Shown: in pieces, positions 35,280-43,913 of the stretch
How positions within the stretch are numbered: position 1 is the stretch's first letter
How the letters are laid out: every line of letters begins with the position of its first letter
From: Nocardia albiluteola
Lineage (GTDB): Bacteria > Actinomycetota > Actinomycetes > Mycobacteriales > Mycobacteriaceae
Length of the DNA: 64,000 bases
Assembly: GCF_018860155.1 (NCBI RefSeq)
Contig: NZ_JAHKNI010000005.1
Coordinates: 62,001 to 126,000 of the forward strand
Direction: 5' to 3'
The notes under the pieces: model-generated
Databases searched by the model: none
What the model saw: the letters and a program-made list of their open reading frames with translations, nothing else
What the model was told of the DNA's origin: nothing
Translations under genes and position numbers: made by a program

Positions 35280-36647
35280 GTGCACAACGTGAGCACCACC
35301 GGGGCCCGGGAGCGTGGAACTGCGGTGGTGATCGGTGGCGGGCTGGCGGGCATGCTGGCGGCGTGGGCGCTGCGCGGCGCCGCGCAGCGGGTGATCGTCG
35401 TCGAGCGCGACGTATATCCGGACCAGCCTGTTTTCCGGCCAGGGGTACCGCAGTCGCGGCACGCCCATTTGCTGCTGGAGGGCGGGCACCGCCGCCTTGA
35501 GCAGTTCTTGCCCGGCGTGCGCTCCGAGCTGTTGGCCCGTGGTGCGGTCCTGGTCGCGATGTCCGGTGGGTTGCGCTGGCTGACCTCGGCGGGGCCGATG
35601 GCCGAGCACCATACCGACCTCGCGTTCCTGAGCTGCCCTCGACCGCTGCTCGATCACGTTGTGCGCTCCCGCGTCTGGCGCCCGCCGTCACGGACTGTCG
35701 ACGGCACGGTGATCGAGGTTGTGCAGGGAGCGGAGGTGGTCGGGCTGCTCGGGTCCGATCGCGCTGTGACCGGCGTGCGGATCCGCAGGCGTGGGCGGGT
35801 CACCGAGTCGCGGCAGCCTGCCGAGCTGGTGGTGGACGCCTCGGGCCGGGGTACTCGACTGCCGCGATGGCTCGCCGCCCTGGGATGTGCCCCGCTGCCG
35901 GTCGACGTCGTCGACGCCGGCGTGGCCTACACCAGCCGCATCGTGCACCGCCCTCCAGATTCGCGACTCGGCTACTCCGCTCTGTACGTGCAGGCCACCC
36001 GCGAGCAGCCCCGGACCGGGGCGGTGCTACCGATCTCGGAGGATCAGTGGATCATCTCGCTCGGCGGGATGCGCGGACACGAACCCGATTCCGGCGCAGA
36101 AGGATTCGCCACGATGCTCGCCCAGCTCCAGGAGCGCGAACCGCTGCTGGAGGATATGCTGCACACGGCTGAGCCTGTAGGGGAGGTCTGGGGCTTTCGC
36201 CCGGGCCCGAGCGTGCGACGACACCTCGAAGCTCATAACACCCCGGACGGACTTATCGCGCTCGGGGACGCCCACACCTGCCTGAATCCGGTGTACGGGC
36301 AGGGCATGTCGACCACGATCGACGCCGCGATCGGACTGCGCGCGGCCGCGCAACGCCACCGCGACATCGGCCCCCGCACCGCCCGCGCGGCGCGCGCAGC
36401 GATCACAGCCGCATCGGCGGCACCGTGGATGATGTCGACGGCCGAGGACGGCCGCTACAAGGGCACCATCAATGCACCGACCGGACCGCTGATCCGCGCG
36501 CAACACCGCTACTTGGATCAGGTCTTGGCCCGAGCCACCACCGACCCCCGCGCCGCGCACGCATTCGAGCGGGTGATGTCCCTGATCGCCCCACCGGCCA
36601 GCCTGTTCCGGCCCAGCATCCTGGTCCCGATCGTGCTGCGGCATTGA
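35280..36647 (+). CDS. FAD-dependent epoxidase/monooxygenase-like protein
   Basis: A 455-residue flavoprotein. The FAD site is VVIGGGLAGMLAAWALRGAA; a GD-type motif LIALGDAHTCLNPVYGQGMS, followed by TTIDAA, lies near residue 325. The NPVYGQGM segment is typical of the flavin epoxidases of polyether biosynthesis and their relatives, which oxidise carbon-carbon double bonds. GTG 35280 and GTG 35289 are both possible starts; neither has a strong ribosome site. It is followed by a DUF2236 gene after one base, suggesting a shared oxidation route. Confidence 0.82.
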   Translation: MHNVSTTGARERGTAVVIGGGLAGMLAAWALRGAAQRVIVVERDVYPDQPVFRPGVPQSRHAHLLLEGGHRRLEQFLPGVRSELLARGAVLVAMSGGLRWLTSAGPMAEHHTDLAFLSCPRPLLDHVVRSRVWRPPSRTVDGTVIEVVQGAEVVGLLGSDRAVTGVRIRRRGRVTESRQPAELVVDASGRGTRLPRWLAALGCAPLPVDVVDAGVAYTSRIVHRPPDSRLGYSALYVQATREQPRTGAVLPISEDQWIISLGGMRGHEPDSGAEGFATMLAQLQEREPLLEDMLHTAEPVGEVWGFRPGPSVRRHLEAHNTPDGLIALGDAHTCLNPVYGQGMSTTIDAAIGLRAAAQRHRDIGPRTARAARAAITAASAAPWMMSTAEDGRYKGTINAPTGPLIRAQHRYLDQVLARATTDPRAAHAFERVMSLIAPPASLFRPSILVPIVLRH

Positions 36648-36648
36648 C

Positions 36649-37860
36649 ATGACCAGTGGATATCCCGAACCTCAGCCCGAGCGGCCCCCGGCCCAGATCC
36701 CGTTCCCAGCCCTTCGGCACCTGGCTCCCGGCGATATCCGCGCCACCGCCGCGCAGCGCACCGCGTATCTGCGCCGCTACCCCCACCTCGGCGACCCGCC
36801 CGCCGATGCCGTGGTCGCGATGATCCAGAGGCTCCCGCCCGGCCGAGGCCGCGCCCTGTTCGACACCGCCCTCGAGTATGGAATCACCGCGGTCTCCGAC
36901 CCGCCCGCCGAACTCCGGGACTTCTTCGCGGCCCTGGAGGAGCCCTACTGGATCGATGCAGACCAGCTCGACCTGGCCTGCCGCGTCACCGCCCGCACCG
37001 GGCTGATCGGCCTGTCCGCCCTGGCCATGCTGGCGCTGTGCGGCGGCTACCTGGCATACCGCGCCACCAAACCGCTCGTGCGTACCGGAAACCTGGAGCG
37101 TATGGCACCTCGACGGCTGGCCGAGACCGTGAAGTGGTGGATGGATGTCACCACGCCCGGCGGGATGCATCGTTTTGCCCCCGGATTCAAAGGCGTCGTG
37201 CAGGTGCGCCTGACTCACGCGCTGGTCCGTGCAGGGATGGCCCGGCGTCCGGACTGGGACAGCGAGGCTTGGGACATTCCGCTCAATACCTCACAGCTCG
37301 CGGGGACGGTCATGCTGTTCGCAGTTGCGCCGCTGGCTGGATCACAAGTCTGCGGACTGCATTTCACTGCAGGCGAGAGGAACGCGGTCTACCACCTCTG
37401 GCGCTACGTCGGACACCTCATCGGCGTGCGCCCGGAACTTCTGCCGAGCACCGAAAACGACTACTGGCGCATGCTGGGGATCCAGGCGGACTACGAATTC
37501 GGTGCCCCCGACCAGGATTCCCGACGTCTGGCACAAGCGCTCATCCACGCCATCGGCCCTCTCGTGGTCGGTGACGGCCACGGTCCGGGGCAGCGAGTTC
37601 ACCGAGCAGCAGCCACCGATCTCCTGTGCGCCTACGGCCGCCTGGTCCTGGGGAAGGACAACGCTGATCTGCTCGGACTACCCGATCGAAAGTGGGCCCA
37701 GGGCACCGTGATAGCTGGCGCCGCTCTCGTCACCAGCCTCGATGGGGCGCGTCGCCTGCTACCTGGGATGACGCGTTGGTGCGAATTCGCCGGACGGCGG
37801 AGTCAGCGAGCGGCAACCCAGCGGATGATGTCTTTCCGTCAGGACCGAGGTTGGTTGTAG
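36649..37860 (+). CDS. DUF2236 family protein (MpaB/Lcp-like oxygenase fold)
   Basis: A 403-residue protein. Segments VQVRLTHALVRAGMARRPDW and WDIPLNTSQLAGTVMLFAV match DUF2236, whose members include latex-clearing protein and the mycophenolic-acid oxygenase MpaB, heme-dependent enzymes that cut or oxidise isoprenoid-type chains. The conserved His in THALVR and the Arg in VRLTH fit the heme-binding region. Its partner genes are a flavin epoxidase-like gene upstream and a P450 downstream on the other strand, so an oxidative pathway on a lipid or terpenoid is likely. It ends 4 bases before the end of the P450 gene. Confidence 0.85.
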   Translation: MTSGYPEPQPERPPAQIPFPALRHLAPGDIRATAAQRTAYLRRYPHLGDPPADAVVAMIQRLPPGRGRALFDTALEYGITAVSDPPAELRDFFAALEEPYWIDADQLDLACRVTARTGLIGLSALAMLALCGGYLAYRATKPLVRTGNLERMAPRRLAETVKWWMDVTTPGGMHRFAPGFKGVVQVRLTHALVRAGMARRPDWDSEAWDIPLNTSQLAGTVMLFAVAPLAGSQVCGLHFTAGERNAVYHLWRYVGHLIGVRPELLPSTENDYWRMLGIQADYEFGAPDQDSRRLAQALIHAIGPLVVGDGHGPGQRVHRAAATDLLCAYGRLVLGKDNADLLGLPDRKWAQGTVIAGAALVTSLDGARRLLPGMTRWCEFAGRRSQRAATQRMMSFRQDRGWL

Positions 37861-37864
37861 CGGG

Positions 37865-39121
37865 TCATCGCAGGATGACGGGCATTTCCACGATGCGCCG
37901 GAAGAAGATCGCGCGCCGCCACCGCAGCTCGTCCGCGCCTGTCGCCAGCGCGATATCAGGGTACCGGTCCAGGAGCCGAGTGACCGCGATGCGGGTGAGC
38001 GTGCGCGCGAGTGGGGCACCGAGGCAGTAGTGAATGCCGTGACCGAACGGCAGAGATCGTCGCGGCTTCCGTGTCGAGTCGAAGGCATGCGGGCACTCGT
38101 TGGCCCGGGAATCGTAGCCAGCAGCAAGCAAGGAGATCCAGATCCATTCACCTGCACGAATGTCTTGACCGGCCAGCGTGATCGGCTCGGTCGCCACACG
38201 CAGTGTCGCCACCGGTTGCGGCGTGTACACCCGTAATGCCTCCTCGATCACGGCATCGAGGGACTTGGGATCCTCGCGCACCCGAGCCATCTCGGCGGGA
38301 TGGGTCAGCAGGGCAAACATGCTGGTCAAGATCATCGAGGTGACCGCCTCATGTCCGGCCAGCAGAATGATCGATGCCGTCGAGGTGGCCTCACGGAAGC
38401 TTATCTCCCCGCGGCGGTGAGCGGCAGCGAGCGTGCTGAGGATGTCATCGCGCGGTGCGAACCGCCGCGCGAGCATCAACGGTAAGATCATCCGGGCGTA
38501 ATCGATGACCCCACTGCGCAGTTCAGGCACGCTCGAGGTTAGGTAGTCGCCGAGCACGGCCGAGGACCGAGTGATCGTGTCCGAATACTCGACCGGAACG
38601 CCCGTGATCTCCGCTGCGATCTGAACCGGCAGCGGCACAGCAAACGCCGCCGATAGATCGAATTCAGCTGTTGCTGCGGAATCCATCCGGTCCAGCAAGT
38701 CATCGGCAAGTTGCGTGATACGAGGGACGCGGGCGGCCAGGCCACGCTGGCTAAACGGCTCGGCGACGACCGCGCGCAACCGCTCGTGGTCGGGCGGCTC
38801 GGACCCGAGCATATGCGTAATCAGATGTGCATTCGCCCAGCGGTTGAATCTTGAGCGCCGCGACAGGTTGCTGACGTCCAAGAGGTAGGAGCCGTTCATG
38901 GTCTCCGGCGTTTTCGCCACATGGGGGTGGGTGAAAACCTCGCGAGCGAGCTCATAGCCGGTGATCATCCAGCCGTCGATGCCCTGCGGCGCCGAAAAAC
39001 GATGGATGGGCCCCTGCTCGGCCAGCTGATGCATGACCTTCTCTGGCGCCGCGTAGTAGTCGTCATCGAACGTCATGTGCACAGGCGTCGTCACCTGCTT
39101 GGTTCTACCAGTGAACCTCAT
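37865..39121 (-). CDS. cytochrome P450, I-helix Thr replaced
   Basis: A 418-residue P450. The heme loop is FGHGIHYCLGAPLART near residue 360 and the ExxR pair is EEALRVY. The I-helix reads LLAGHEAVTSMI, where the usual acid-alcohol pair (GHETT) is Glu-Ala: the proton-relay Thr is replaced by Ala. A few macrolide-biosynthesis P450s, such as EryF, carry Ala here and rely on the substrate hydroxyl. The gene is convergent with the DUF2236 gene. It is not next to a ferredoxin gene. Confidence 0.93.
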   Translation of the reverse strand: MRFTGRTKQVTTPVHMTFDDDYYAAPEKVMHQLAEQGPIHRFSAPQGIDGWMITGYELAREVFTHPHVAKTPETMNGSYLLDVSNLSRRSRFNRWANAHLITHMLGSEPPDHERLRAVVAEPFSQRGLAARVPRITQLADDLLDRMDSAATAEFDLSAAFAVPLPVQIAAEITGVPVEYSDTITRSSAVLGDYLTSSVPELRSGVIDYARMILPLMLARRFAPRDDILSTLAAAHRRGEISFREATSTASIILLAGHEAVTSMILTSMFALLTHPAEMARVREDPKSLDAVIEEALRVYTPQPVATLRVATEPITLAGQDIRAGEWIWISLLAAGYDSRANECPHAFDSTRKPRRSLPFGHGIHYCLGAPLARTLTRIAVTRLLDRYPDIALATGADELRWRRAIFFRRIVEMPVILR

Positions 39122-39662
39122 TCGGCGCGAGCGGGATACGCCTGTGCACCCGATGTCGCCCCGTAGTCAACCCAGTTCGAAGGCATGAAATATGTTGCGC
39201 TACCGCCAAATTCACGACTCGATGTCAGCAGATGCGATGGCTTCCCGCTGTGCTTGTCTCTAATCCGGTGGCTAAGTGCAGGTTTGACATCGCCTCGAAG
39301 AGAGAACGCGATCTCATCTGTGATTGCGGGTTGCGCAGCAACCGATTAGAGTCGGCTGGTAACGCACTTGTTCCATACGGAACAAGGTCCTGTCGGCACT
39401 GCTCAATCATCCGGCTTGATGCGTCCGCAGCCCTTCGGAGACGGCATACGCCGTCAGCGGGGGAGGGCTCCGTTCGACGTGAAAGCAGCCTGATGAGAAT
39501 CGAAGTCCGCCGTGTGCTTCTCCACAATGGCCGCCGTTCTGTGCGGTGCCGCGGTCCTCCTGAACGCGCAGCCGGCGCAGTACGCCAGCGGCGACGTGCT
39601 GCGCATGTACTCACCCGTCAAGAGAACTCTTCTATCAGGTGCTCGGGGGAAAGAAGTAGACA
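39122..39662. other. 540-bp region with two hairpins that share an ATAC loop
   Basis: No gene was recognised. Two perfect inverted repeats stand out: CTTGTTCC-ATAC-GGAACAAG (39367-39386), and GACGGC-ATAC-GCCGTC (39440-39455) enclosed in a second stem AGCCCT/AGGGCT (39429-39434 with 39464-39469). The tandem structures could be an operator or part of a structured RNA. Confidence 0.45.
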
Positions 39663-40187
39663 TTGGCCGTATTACCAGACCAGTCACGGTGCCCACACGC
39701 TCGACGATTCGGGGAGATCGCCGAACAGCTGGCACTGCCGACCGATTGGACCATGGCAGATCTGTCTGAGGCAACCGAACGCCAAGTAGGGAAACCGATC
39801 ATCTGGCTACCGTTGCCAGAGGGCTTTCCATCAGGATTGTGCGGCCTGTTGTTCGACCGCGGAGATGACATCGTCGCGCTCCACCGCCACGCCGAGTCTC
39901 CAGCGTCCTGGCGGCGAACGATGGTGCACATCGCTGCGCACCTATTGCAGGGGCACCACCGCGAACGTGCAGTTTCAGTCGCGACCGCAGCAAACCAGCT
40001 CACCGGTGTCAGCGGCAACGGGCTCGCGGTAGGTCCAGGGCTCGATCCGACCAGCTTCCGGAAAGTGGAAGCCGAGGCCGACGCGCTCACTGCTCTGATC
40101 CTCGCCCGGCACACGAACGGTGGCCGGCGCGGCGCGACCGCCGGATGCACGAAACGTGGCGTATTCGGAATTCCTGCCCCAGGTTGA
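39663..40187 (+). CDS. ImmA/IrrE-like protein with altered zinc motif
   Basis: A 174-residue protein starting at TTG 39663, the first possible start after an in-frame TAG, with GGAAAGA upstream. Its layout, ADLSEATERQVGKPIIWLPL, then GLLFDRGDDIVALHRHA and MVHIAAHLLQGHH, follows the ImmA/IrrE-like proteins of actinobacterial elements. The metallopeptidase motif HExxH appears as HIAAH: the catalytic Glu is Ile. In ICEBs1 the protease ImmA cleaves the repressor ImmR; here an XRE regulator lies convergent, 55 bases away, but proteolysis by this protein is doubtful. Confidence 0.65.
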   Translation: MAVLPDQSRCPHARRFGEIAEQLALPTDWTMADLSEATERQVGKPIIWLPLPEGFPSGLCGLLFDRGDDIVALHRHAESPASWRRTMVHIAAHLLQGHHRERAVSVATAANQLTGVSGNGLAVGPGLDPTSFRKVEAEADALTALILARHTNGGRRGATAGCTKRGVFGIPAPG

Positions 40188-40189
40188 TC

Positions 40190-40243
40190 AGCGTTCCTCG
40201 GGCCGAGGGCGCAGAGGGCGACGCCCGCGGCCCGAGGAACGCT
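40190..40243. terminator. bidirectional terminator between convergent genes
   Basis: A perfect 16-bp inverted repeat (40190-40205 with 40228-40243) separates the ImmA-like gene from the XRE gene. It lacks a T-run but is placed to end both transcripts. Confidence 0.7.
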
Positions 40244-40755
40244 CAATCCTCGGGCGGTGGGGTGGCCCGAGGAGGGAGGGAGTTCAACAGATCGGTGATC
40301 TCCTGCAATCGCCCGGGAGGCAAGACGAACATGTCGTCTCGTTTGAAGATCGCCATCTCGTGGCTGTGTCGGAGCATGGCCCGCTCGAACTCGATGCGCT
40401 GCTCCACCTCTTGTTCGGAGTAGTACACCGGCTCGGAAGGGTACGGAATGACCCTGCCGTCCTCCAGTACGAGATCTGTGTCGTTCTTCAGTGATTCCTT
40501 GGCGGTGCCCTTCTTGAGGCCCAAGGCATTCTCAAGTCGAGCCAGGACTGCGTCCCCCGGCAACGTCCCTGTGCCGTTCTCCAGCGAGACCATGCGACCC
40601 CGAGACGGTCCGCCGGCATCGGCGACTTCAGCGATCGTGAGATCCCGGATGTCTTCCCGCACGTTTCTCACACGCGTTCCGAATCGCGCCCGCTGCGCCG
40701 ACACCGCCATGCTCATGCAGCGGATGGTACCGCCAACTACGTCGACATCGGCCAT
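40243..40755 (-). CDS. XRE-family regulator of the element
   Basis: A 170-residue protein. Residues 25-80 form a Cro/C1-type helix-turn-helix (VREDIRDLTIAEVADAGGPS, then RGRMVSLENGTGTLPGD). The C-terminal half is charged and helical (EQEVEQRIEFERAMLRHSHE). ATG 40755 follows GGGGGGA; a start at 40716 has no ribosome site. It faces away from the transfer operon, whose promoter with an 11-bp repeat array lies 73 bases upstream of its start, so it is the prime candidate to repress transfer, and perhaps the micropeptide unit with the matching array. Confidence 0.82.
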   Translation of the reverse strand: MADVDVVGGTIRCMSMAVSAQRARFGTRVRNVREDIRDLTIAEVADAGGPSRGRMVSLENGTGTLPGDAVLARLENALGLKKGTAKESLKNDTDLVLEDGRVIPYPSEPVYYSEQEVEQRIEFERAMLRHSHEMAIFKRDDMFVLPPGRLQEITDLLNSLPPRATPPPED

Positions 40756-40827
40756 CGACAGTCCCCCCAATCCTGTGGGCGGCGCGTGGTTGCGGCATCG
40801 CTCAAAACGGACACTGAATAGAATGCA

Positions 40828-40871
40828 TTCCTATTGACATTCTATTCATATTCTATCTAAGTTCTATCTGT
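40828..40871 (+). promoter_or_regulatory. transfer-operon promoter within an 11-bp repeat array
   Basis: Four units start at 40828, 40839, 40850 and 40861 (TTCCTATTGAC, ATTCTATTCAT, ATTCTATCTAA, GTTCTATCTGT), one per 11 bp. TTGACA (40834-40839) and TAAGTT (40858-40863) are 18 bases apart and drive the plus strand. An inverted partner, AATAGAAT, lies just upstream at 40817-40824. Confidence 0.75.
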
Positions 40872-40982
40872 TAGTGGAACTTGCCTGTCCGCTGATCTGG
40901 CTACCCGGGGGGCGAGGCACCGCCCGCGACGGCCGGACGCCGATCGCCGCAGTCACGAAGGCTACGAACCGGGGAGGGCTAA

Positions 40983-42764
40983 ATGCCGAGCGAGAAGTCG
41001 CCGACCTCGACCACAACGGGCAGCGAAGTACTCGCGGTCGTGCTTGGTGCAATGCTGCTGGTAGTCATCGCGCCGGGCGCAGTGATCATCGGGCTGGCAT
41101 GGCTGGCGGGACTGCGAGGGTATGCCGCAGCCAAGCATCGCCGGTGGTGGATGTTCCTGACACCGGAGCGGTGGTGGATGGTCGCAGGTGCGGCCACTGG
41201 CGTCGCGGTCGTGTTGGGCTCGCTGGCGTGGGCAATAGCGCTGATGCGGGCAGGCCGGTTCGAGACTCTGGTCGCTCCCGCGGTGGTGTCGCTGGCGGCG
41301 GGGGCCCTGGCTGCGCCGGGGACCTTCGTGCTGGCGCGCAGGCATCTGCGGCTGCGGGTGCTCGAGGGCCGCACCGATGACGTCCTGGCAACCGCGCAGA
41401 TCGCGGAAGCGGTGCGCCGCGCGGACGACGAGCTCACCGCGAGGTCGGTTGGGGTCAGCCTCGACGAACACACCGTGGACCTGCGGGTGATCGATCCCGA
41501 GCGGCGCATGACCGCCCCCGTGCCGGTCGAGGTCGACACGGCCATCCGATACGGCATCGGGATCGTGGTGCCCGAAGACCGGCTCACCGATGTGGAGCGT
41601 TCCTCGCACTTCACCGCACCAGGGTGCGATCTGCTACTGGCGCCACAGGTGGCCGGGCAGATGCGGGCATTGATCCTGGCCGGATCGGGCACCGGCAAGA
41701 CCGAATTGATCGCGGGATTCCACGCGACCGCCAACCGGGTCGGTATGACATCGGTCTTGATCGACCTGAAGGCCCAGGCGTACGACGCGAACCGGTTCGG
41801 TGAGGACGCCCGCCGCCAGCGTGAGTATGTCGGGTCGGCCGCCGATGTGCGCGTGGTGCGCGGAGGCTGGGACTTTTTCGACTGCCCCCGTGAGCAACTG
41901 CTCGAGCGCCTGATGTTCATCGCGCCCAAGGCGAGCAGTACCGACTTCTACAGCCAGCGGATGCGGCGCGTGCTGGACCTTGTGATCGACGGCCGCGGCA
42001 CCAAGCCGCTAGTCCGCTCGCTCGAGGAACTGACCGACCGCTTGGCCGATCCGGTGAAGGTTCTGGGCCGCAGGCTCGCGGGACCGATTGTGGAAGAGGA
42101 TCGCTTCGGCCAGACCGACGCGGGCATGGTAGCCGCCGATGTCGATGCGATGTTCGCTCCGCTGAGGAAATATCTGCCGAAAACCGGTGAAGGATGGTCA
42201 TTTTCGCGGCTAGCGCCGGGGTCGGCGACGATCGTCTCTCTGAATCCGGTGCTGGCGCCGGAGCTGCTGCTGGCGAACCTGATCTTGCGTGATCTCCGGG
42301 ACTTTCTGGCCTCGCGGGCAGAGTCGCCGATCGACCCGGCACGCCAACAGCCGGTCGCGGTGATCGTCGATGAATTTCCTCAGATGGTCGAGCGTGAGGT
42401 CGATGCCGCCGAGGAGGCCGCGAAGGTTCTCGAGACCGCACGCGCGGCGAATGTCGGACTGATCTTGGCCGGTCAAAGCATCGAGGGCTATTCGCGGGAT
42501 CCGCAGATGCAGCGACGGCTGCTGGGCGCAGGCGTGGCTATCTTCCTTGGCCGTTCAGCGCTGCCGGACACGGTGACCGAGGCCGCAGGCACCCGCTGGC
42601 AGCTCGAGGTCGGTGGCGACCCGTGGGGCTTTTCCATCAATACCGCGCACGCGAAATGGGTGTTCCAGGTGCTTCCGCAATACGTGCGCCGGATGCATGT
42701 CGGCATGTTCTGGGTGATTCATGAAGGGGCGGCGATGAGGTTCCTGACATTTCAGACGGCGTGA
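40983..42764 (+). CDS. conjugation coupling protein, FtsK/TraD-like ATPase
   Basis: A 593-residue protein with membrane helices in the first 130 residues, then a cytoplasmic ATPase. Walker A is LILAGSGTGKTELI near residue 235 and Walker B VAVIVDEFPQM near residue 460, with a later sensor-like stretch VGLILAGQSIEG. These features fit the type IV coupling proteins that pass DNA to a secretion channel. It is the first gene of the transfer operon, about 120 bases after the repeat-covered promoter. Confidence 0.88.
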   Translation: MPSEKSPTSTTTGSEVLAVVLGAMLLVVIAPGAVIIGLAWLAGLRGYAAAKHRRWWMFLTPERWWMVAGAATGVAVVLGSLAWAIALMRAGRFETLVAPAVVSLAAGALAAPGTFVLARRHLRLRVLEGRTDDVLATAQIAEAVRRADDELTARSVGVSLDEHTVDLRVIDPERRMTAPVPVEVDTAIRYGIGIVVPEDRLTDVERSSHFTAPGCDLLLAPQVAGQMRALILAGSGTGKTELIAGFHATANRVGMTSVLIDLKAQAYDANRFGEDARRQREYVGSAADVRVVRGGWDFFDCPREQLLERLMFIAPKASSTDFYSQRMRRVLDLVIDGRGTKPLVRSLEELTDRLADPVKVLGRRLAGPIVEEDRFGQTDAGMVAADVDAMFAPLRKYLPKTGEGWSFSRLAPGSATIVSLNPVLAPELLLANLILRDLRDFLASRAESPIDPARQQPVAVIVDEFPQMVEREVDAAEEAAKVLETARAANVGLILAGQSIEGYSRDPQMQRRLLGAGVAIFLGRSALPDTVTEAAGTRWQLEVGGDPWGFSINTAHAKWVFQVLPQYVRRMHVGMFWVIHEGAAMRFLTFQTA

Positions 42765-42800
42765 TGTAAGCGGAAATCAACTGGTAGGAAAGGAATTTCG

Positions 42801-43892
42801 ATGTACAGAAGACTCACGGTGGCCGCGGCAGCCGTAGCGTGCAGCGTCTGCGTGGGGGTGAGCGCGGCTGCGGATCCGGCGCCCTCGCCCTCGCCGCAGG
42901 CGCCGCACGCCGCGGCGCCGTCTCCGCAAGCTGCCCCGCCACCCCCACCCCAGCCGCAGTACGTGCCGGTGCAGGATCTGCCCATCGTGCCGCCGCGCCC
43001 GCGCCCGCAGCAACAAGAGCTGGTCACCGTCCAAGCCCCCTCCAACACACCGAATGCCAGCCCGCACAAGGGTTCCGCGCCCGTGCCCGCCAAGGTGCCC
43101 GCTCCAGTGGACCCGCATCTGATTCGTTTCGGCGATGCCCGGATCGAGGCACCGGGGTTCATTCCTCCCGGTGTGGTCTTCGCCGCGCAGGCGGGCGCCG
43201 ATGAGCTGGAGTGGGGCACCGCATGGGTTTTCGACGCGGTCGGGTATCCGCGCCAGTCCGCCGATCACGCGGCCGCCGCCGCGCTGGCCGCAGGGATCAC
43301 CGGCAGCTATACCGGCAGCCTGATCGTGACGCCGATCGCGGCGATCGGCGGATGTTTCGCGGGACTGGCGATCGGGGCCGGGGTCGGTGCGGCGGTCGCG
43401 GGGATCCCGACCCTGGGCTTGGCCGCTGTGCCCGCCGCGCTGGCCGGCGGCCTGATCGGGTGCACGGCGGGCTCGCTGATCCTCGGCGTGCCCGCCATGG
43501 TCGGCGCGGCCGCGGTCGGCGCGATGGCCGGCTCGGTGATCGGCGGCGCGCTGGGCGGCAAGCTCGACCAGCACCCCGCCACAGCGCCAGTCCCCGCACC
43601 CCGGCCTGCGCCCGCACCGGCCGCCGCGCCTGCTTCGGATCCGGTGCAGGCGGTGGCCGCCCAGGTAGGCGGCGCGGTAAACGGGGTCGCAGCGCAGGTG
43701 AACGGCACAGTGAACGGGGTGTCGGCCCAGGTGAGTGGCGCGGTCAATGGGGTTGCAGCCCAGGTGAATGGGGCGGTCGCCTCGGCGCGGCACGCGGTGC
43801 AGGCAATCGCGCCGGTGTCCCCGCAGCAGGCCGGACTGCTGGCCGGGCCGATCAACGGAGTTCTGGGCGCGGTGCAAGCCGCGCTGCGATAA
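42801..43892 (+). CDS. secreted proline-rich protein with glycine-zipper segment and 11-residue repeats
   Basis: A 363-residue exported protein with a signal peptide (YRRLTVAAAAVACSVCVGVS, cleavage near SAAADP). Residues 25-75 are Pro-rich. Residues 150-255 hold Ala/Gly-rich helices of glycine-zipper type (IGAGVGAAVAGIPTLGLAAV; VGAMAGSVIGGALGGKLDQ). Residues 285-328 are four 11-residue repeats of the form VxAQVxGxVNG. GAAAGGAATTTCG precedes ATG. Similar proteins stand in the same place of other actinobacterial transfer operons; a role as a surface or channel-stabilising component is inferred. Confidence 0.75.
   Translation: MYRRLTVAAAAVACSVCVGVSAAADPAPSPSPQAPHAAAPSPQAAPPPPPQPQYVPVQDLPIVPPRPRPQQQELVTVQAPSNTPNASPHKGSAPVPAKVPAPVDPHLIRFGDARIEAPGFIPPGVVFAAQAGADELEWGTAWVFDAVGYPRQSADHAAAAALAAGITGSYTGSLIVTPIAAIGGCFAGLAIGAGVGAAVAGIPTLGLAAVPAALAGGLIGCTAGSLILGVPAMVGAAAVGAMAGSVIGGALGGKLDQHPATAPVPAPRPAPAPAAAPASDPVQAVAAQVGGAVNGVAAQVNGTVNGVSAQVSGAVNGVAAQVNGAVASARHAVQAIAPVSPQQAGLLAGPINGVLGAVQAALR
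43653..43784 (+). repeat. four tandem 33-bp coding repeats
   Basis: Units begin at 43653, 43686, 43719 and 43752 and encode VAAQVGGAVNG, VAAQVNGTVNG, VSAQVSGAVNG and VAAQVNGAVAS. They differ at the DNA level, so the repeat is kept at the protein level. Confidence 0.85.
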
Positions 43893-43913
43893 CCGAATTG
43901 AAGGATTTTGCCG

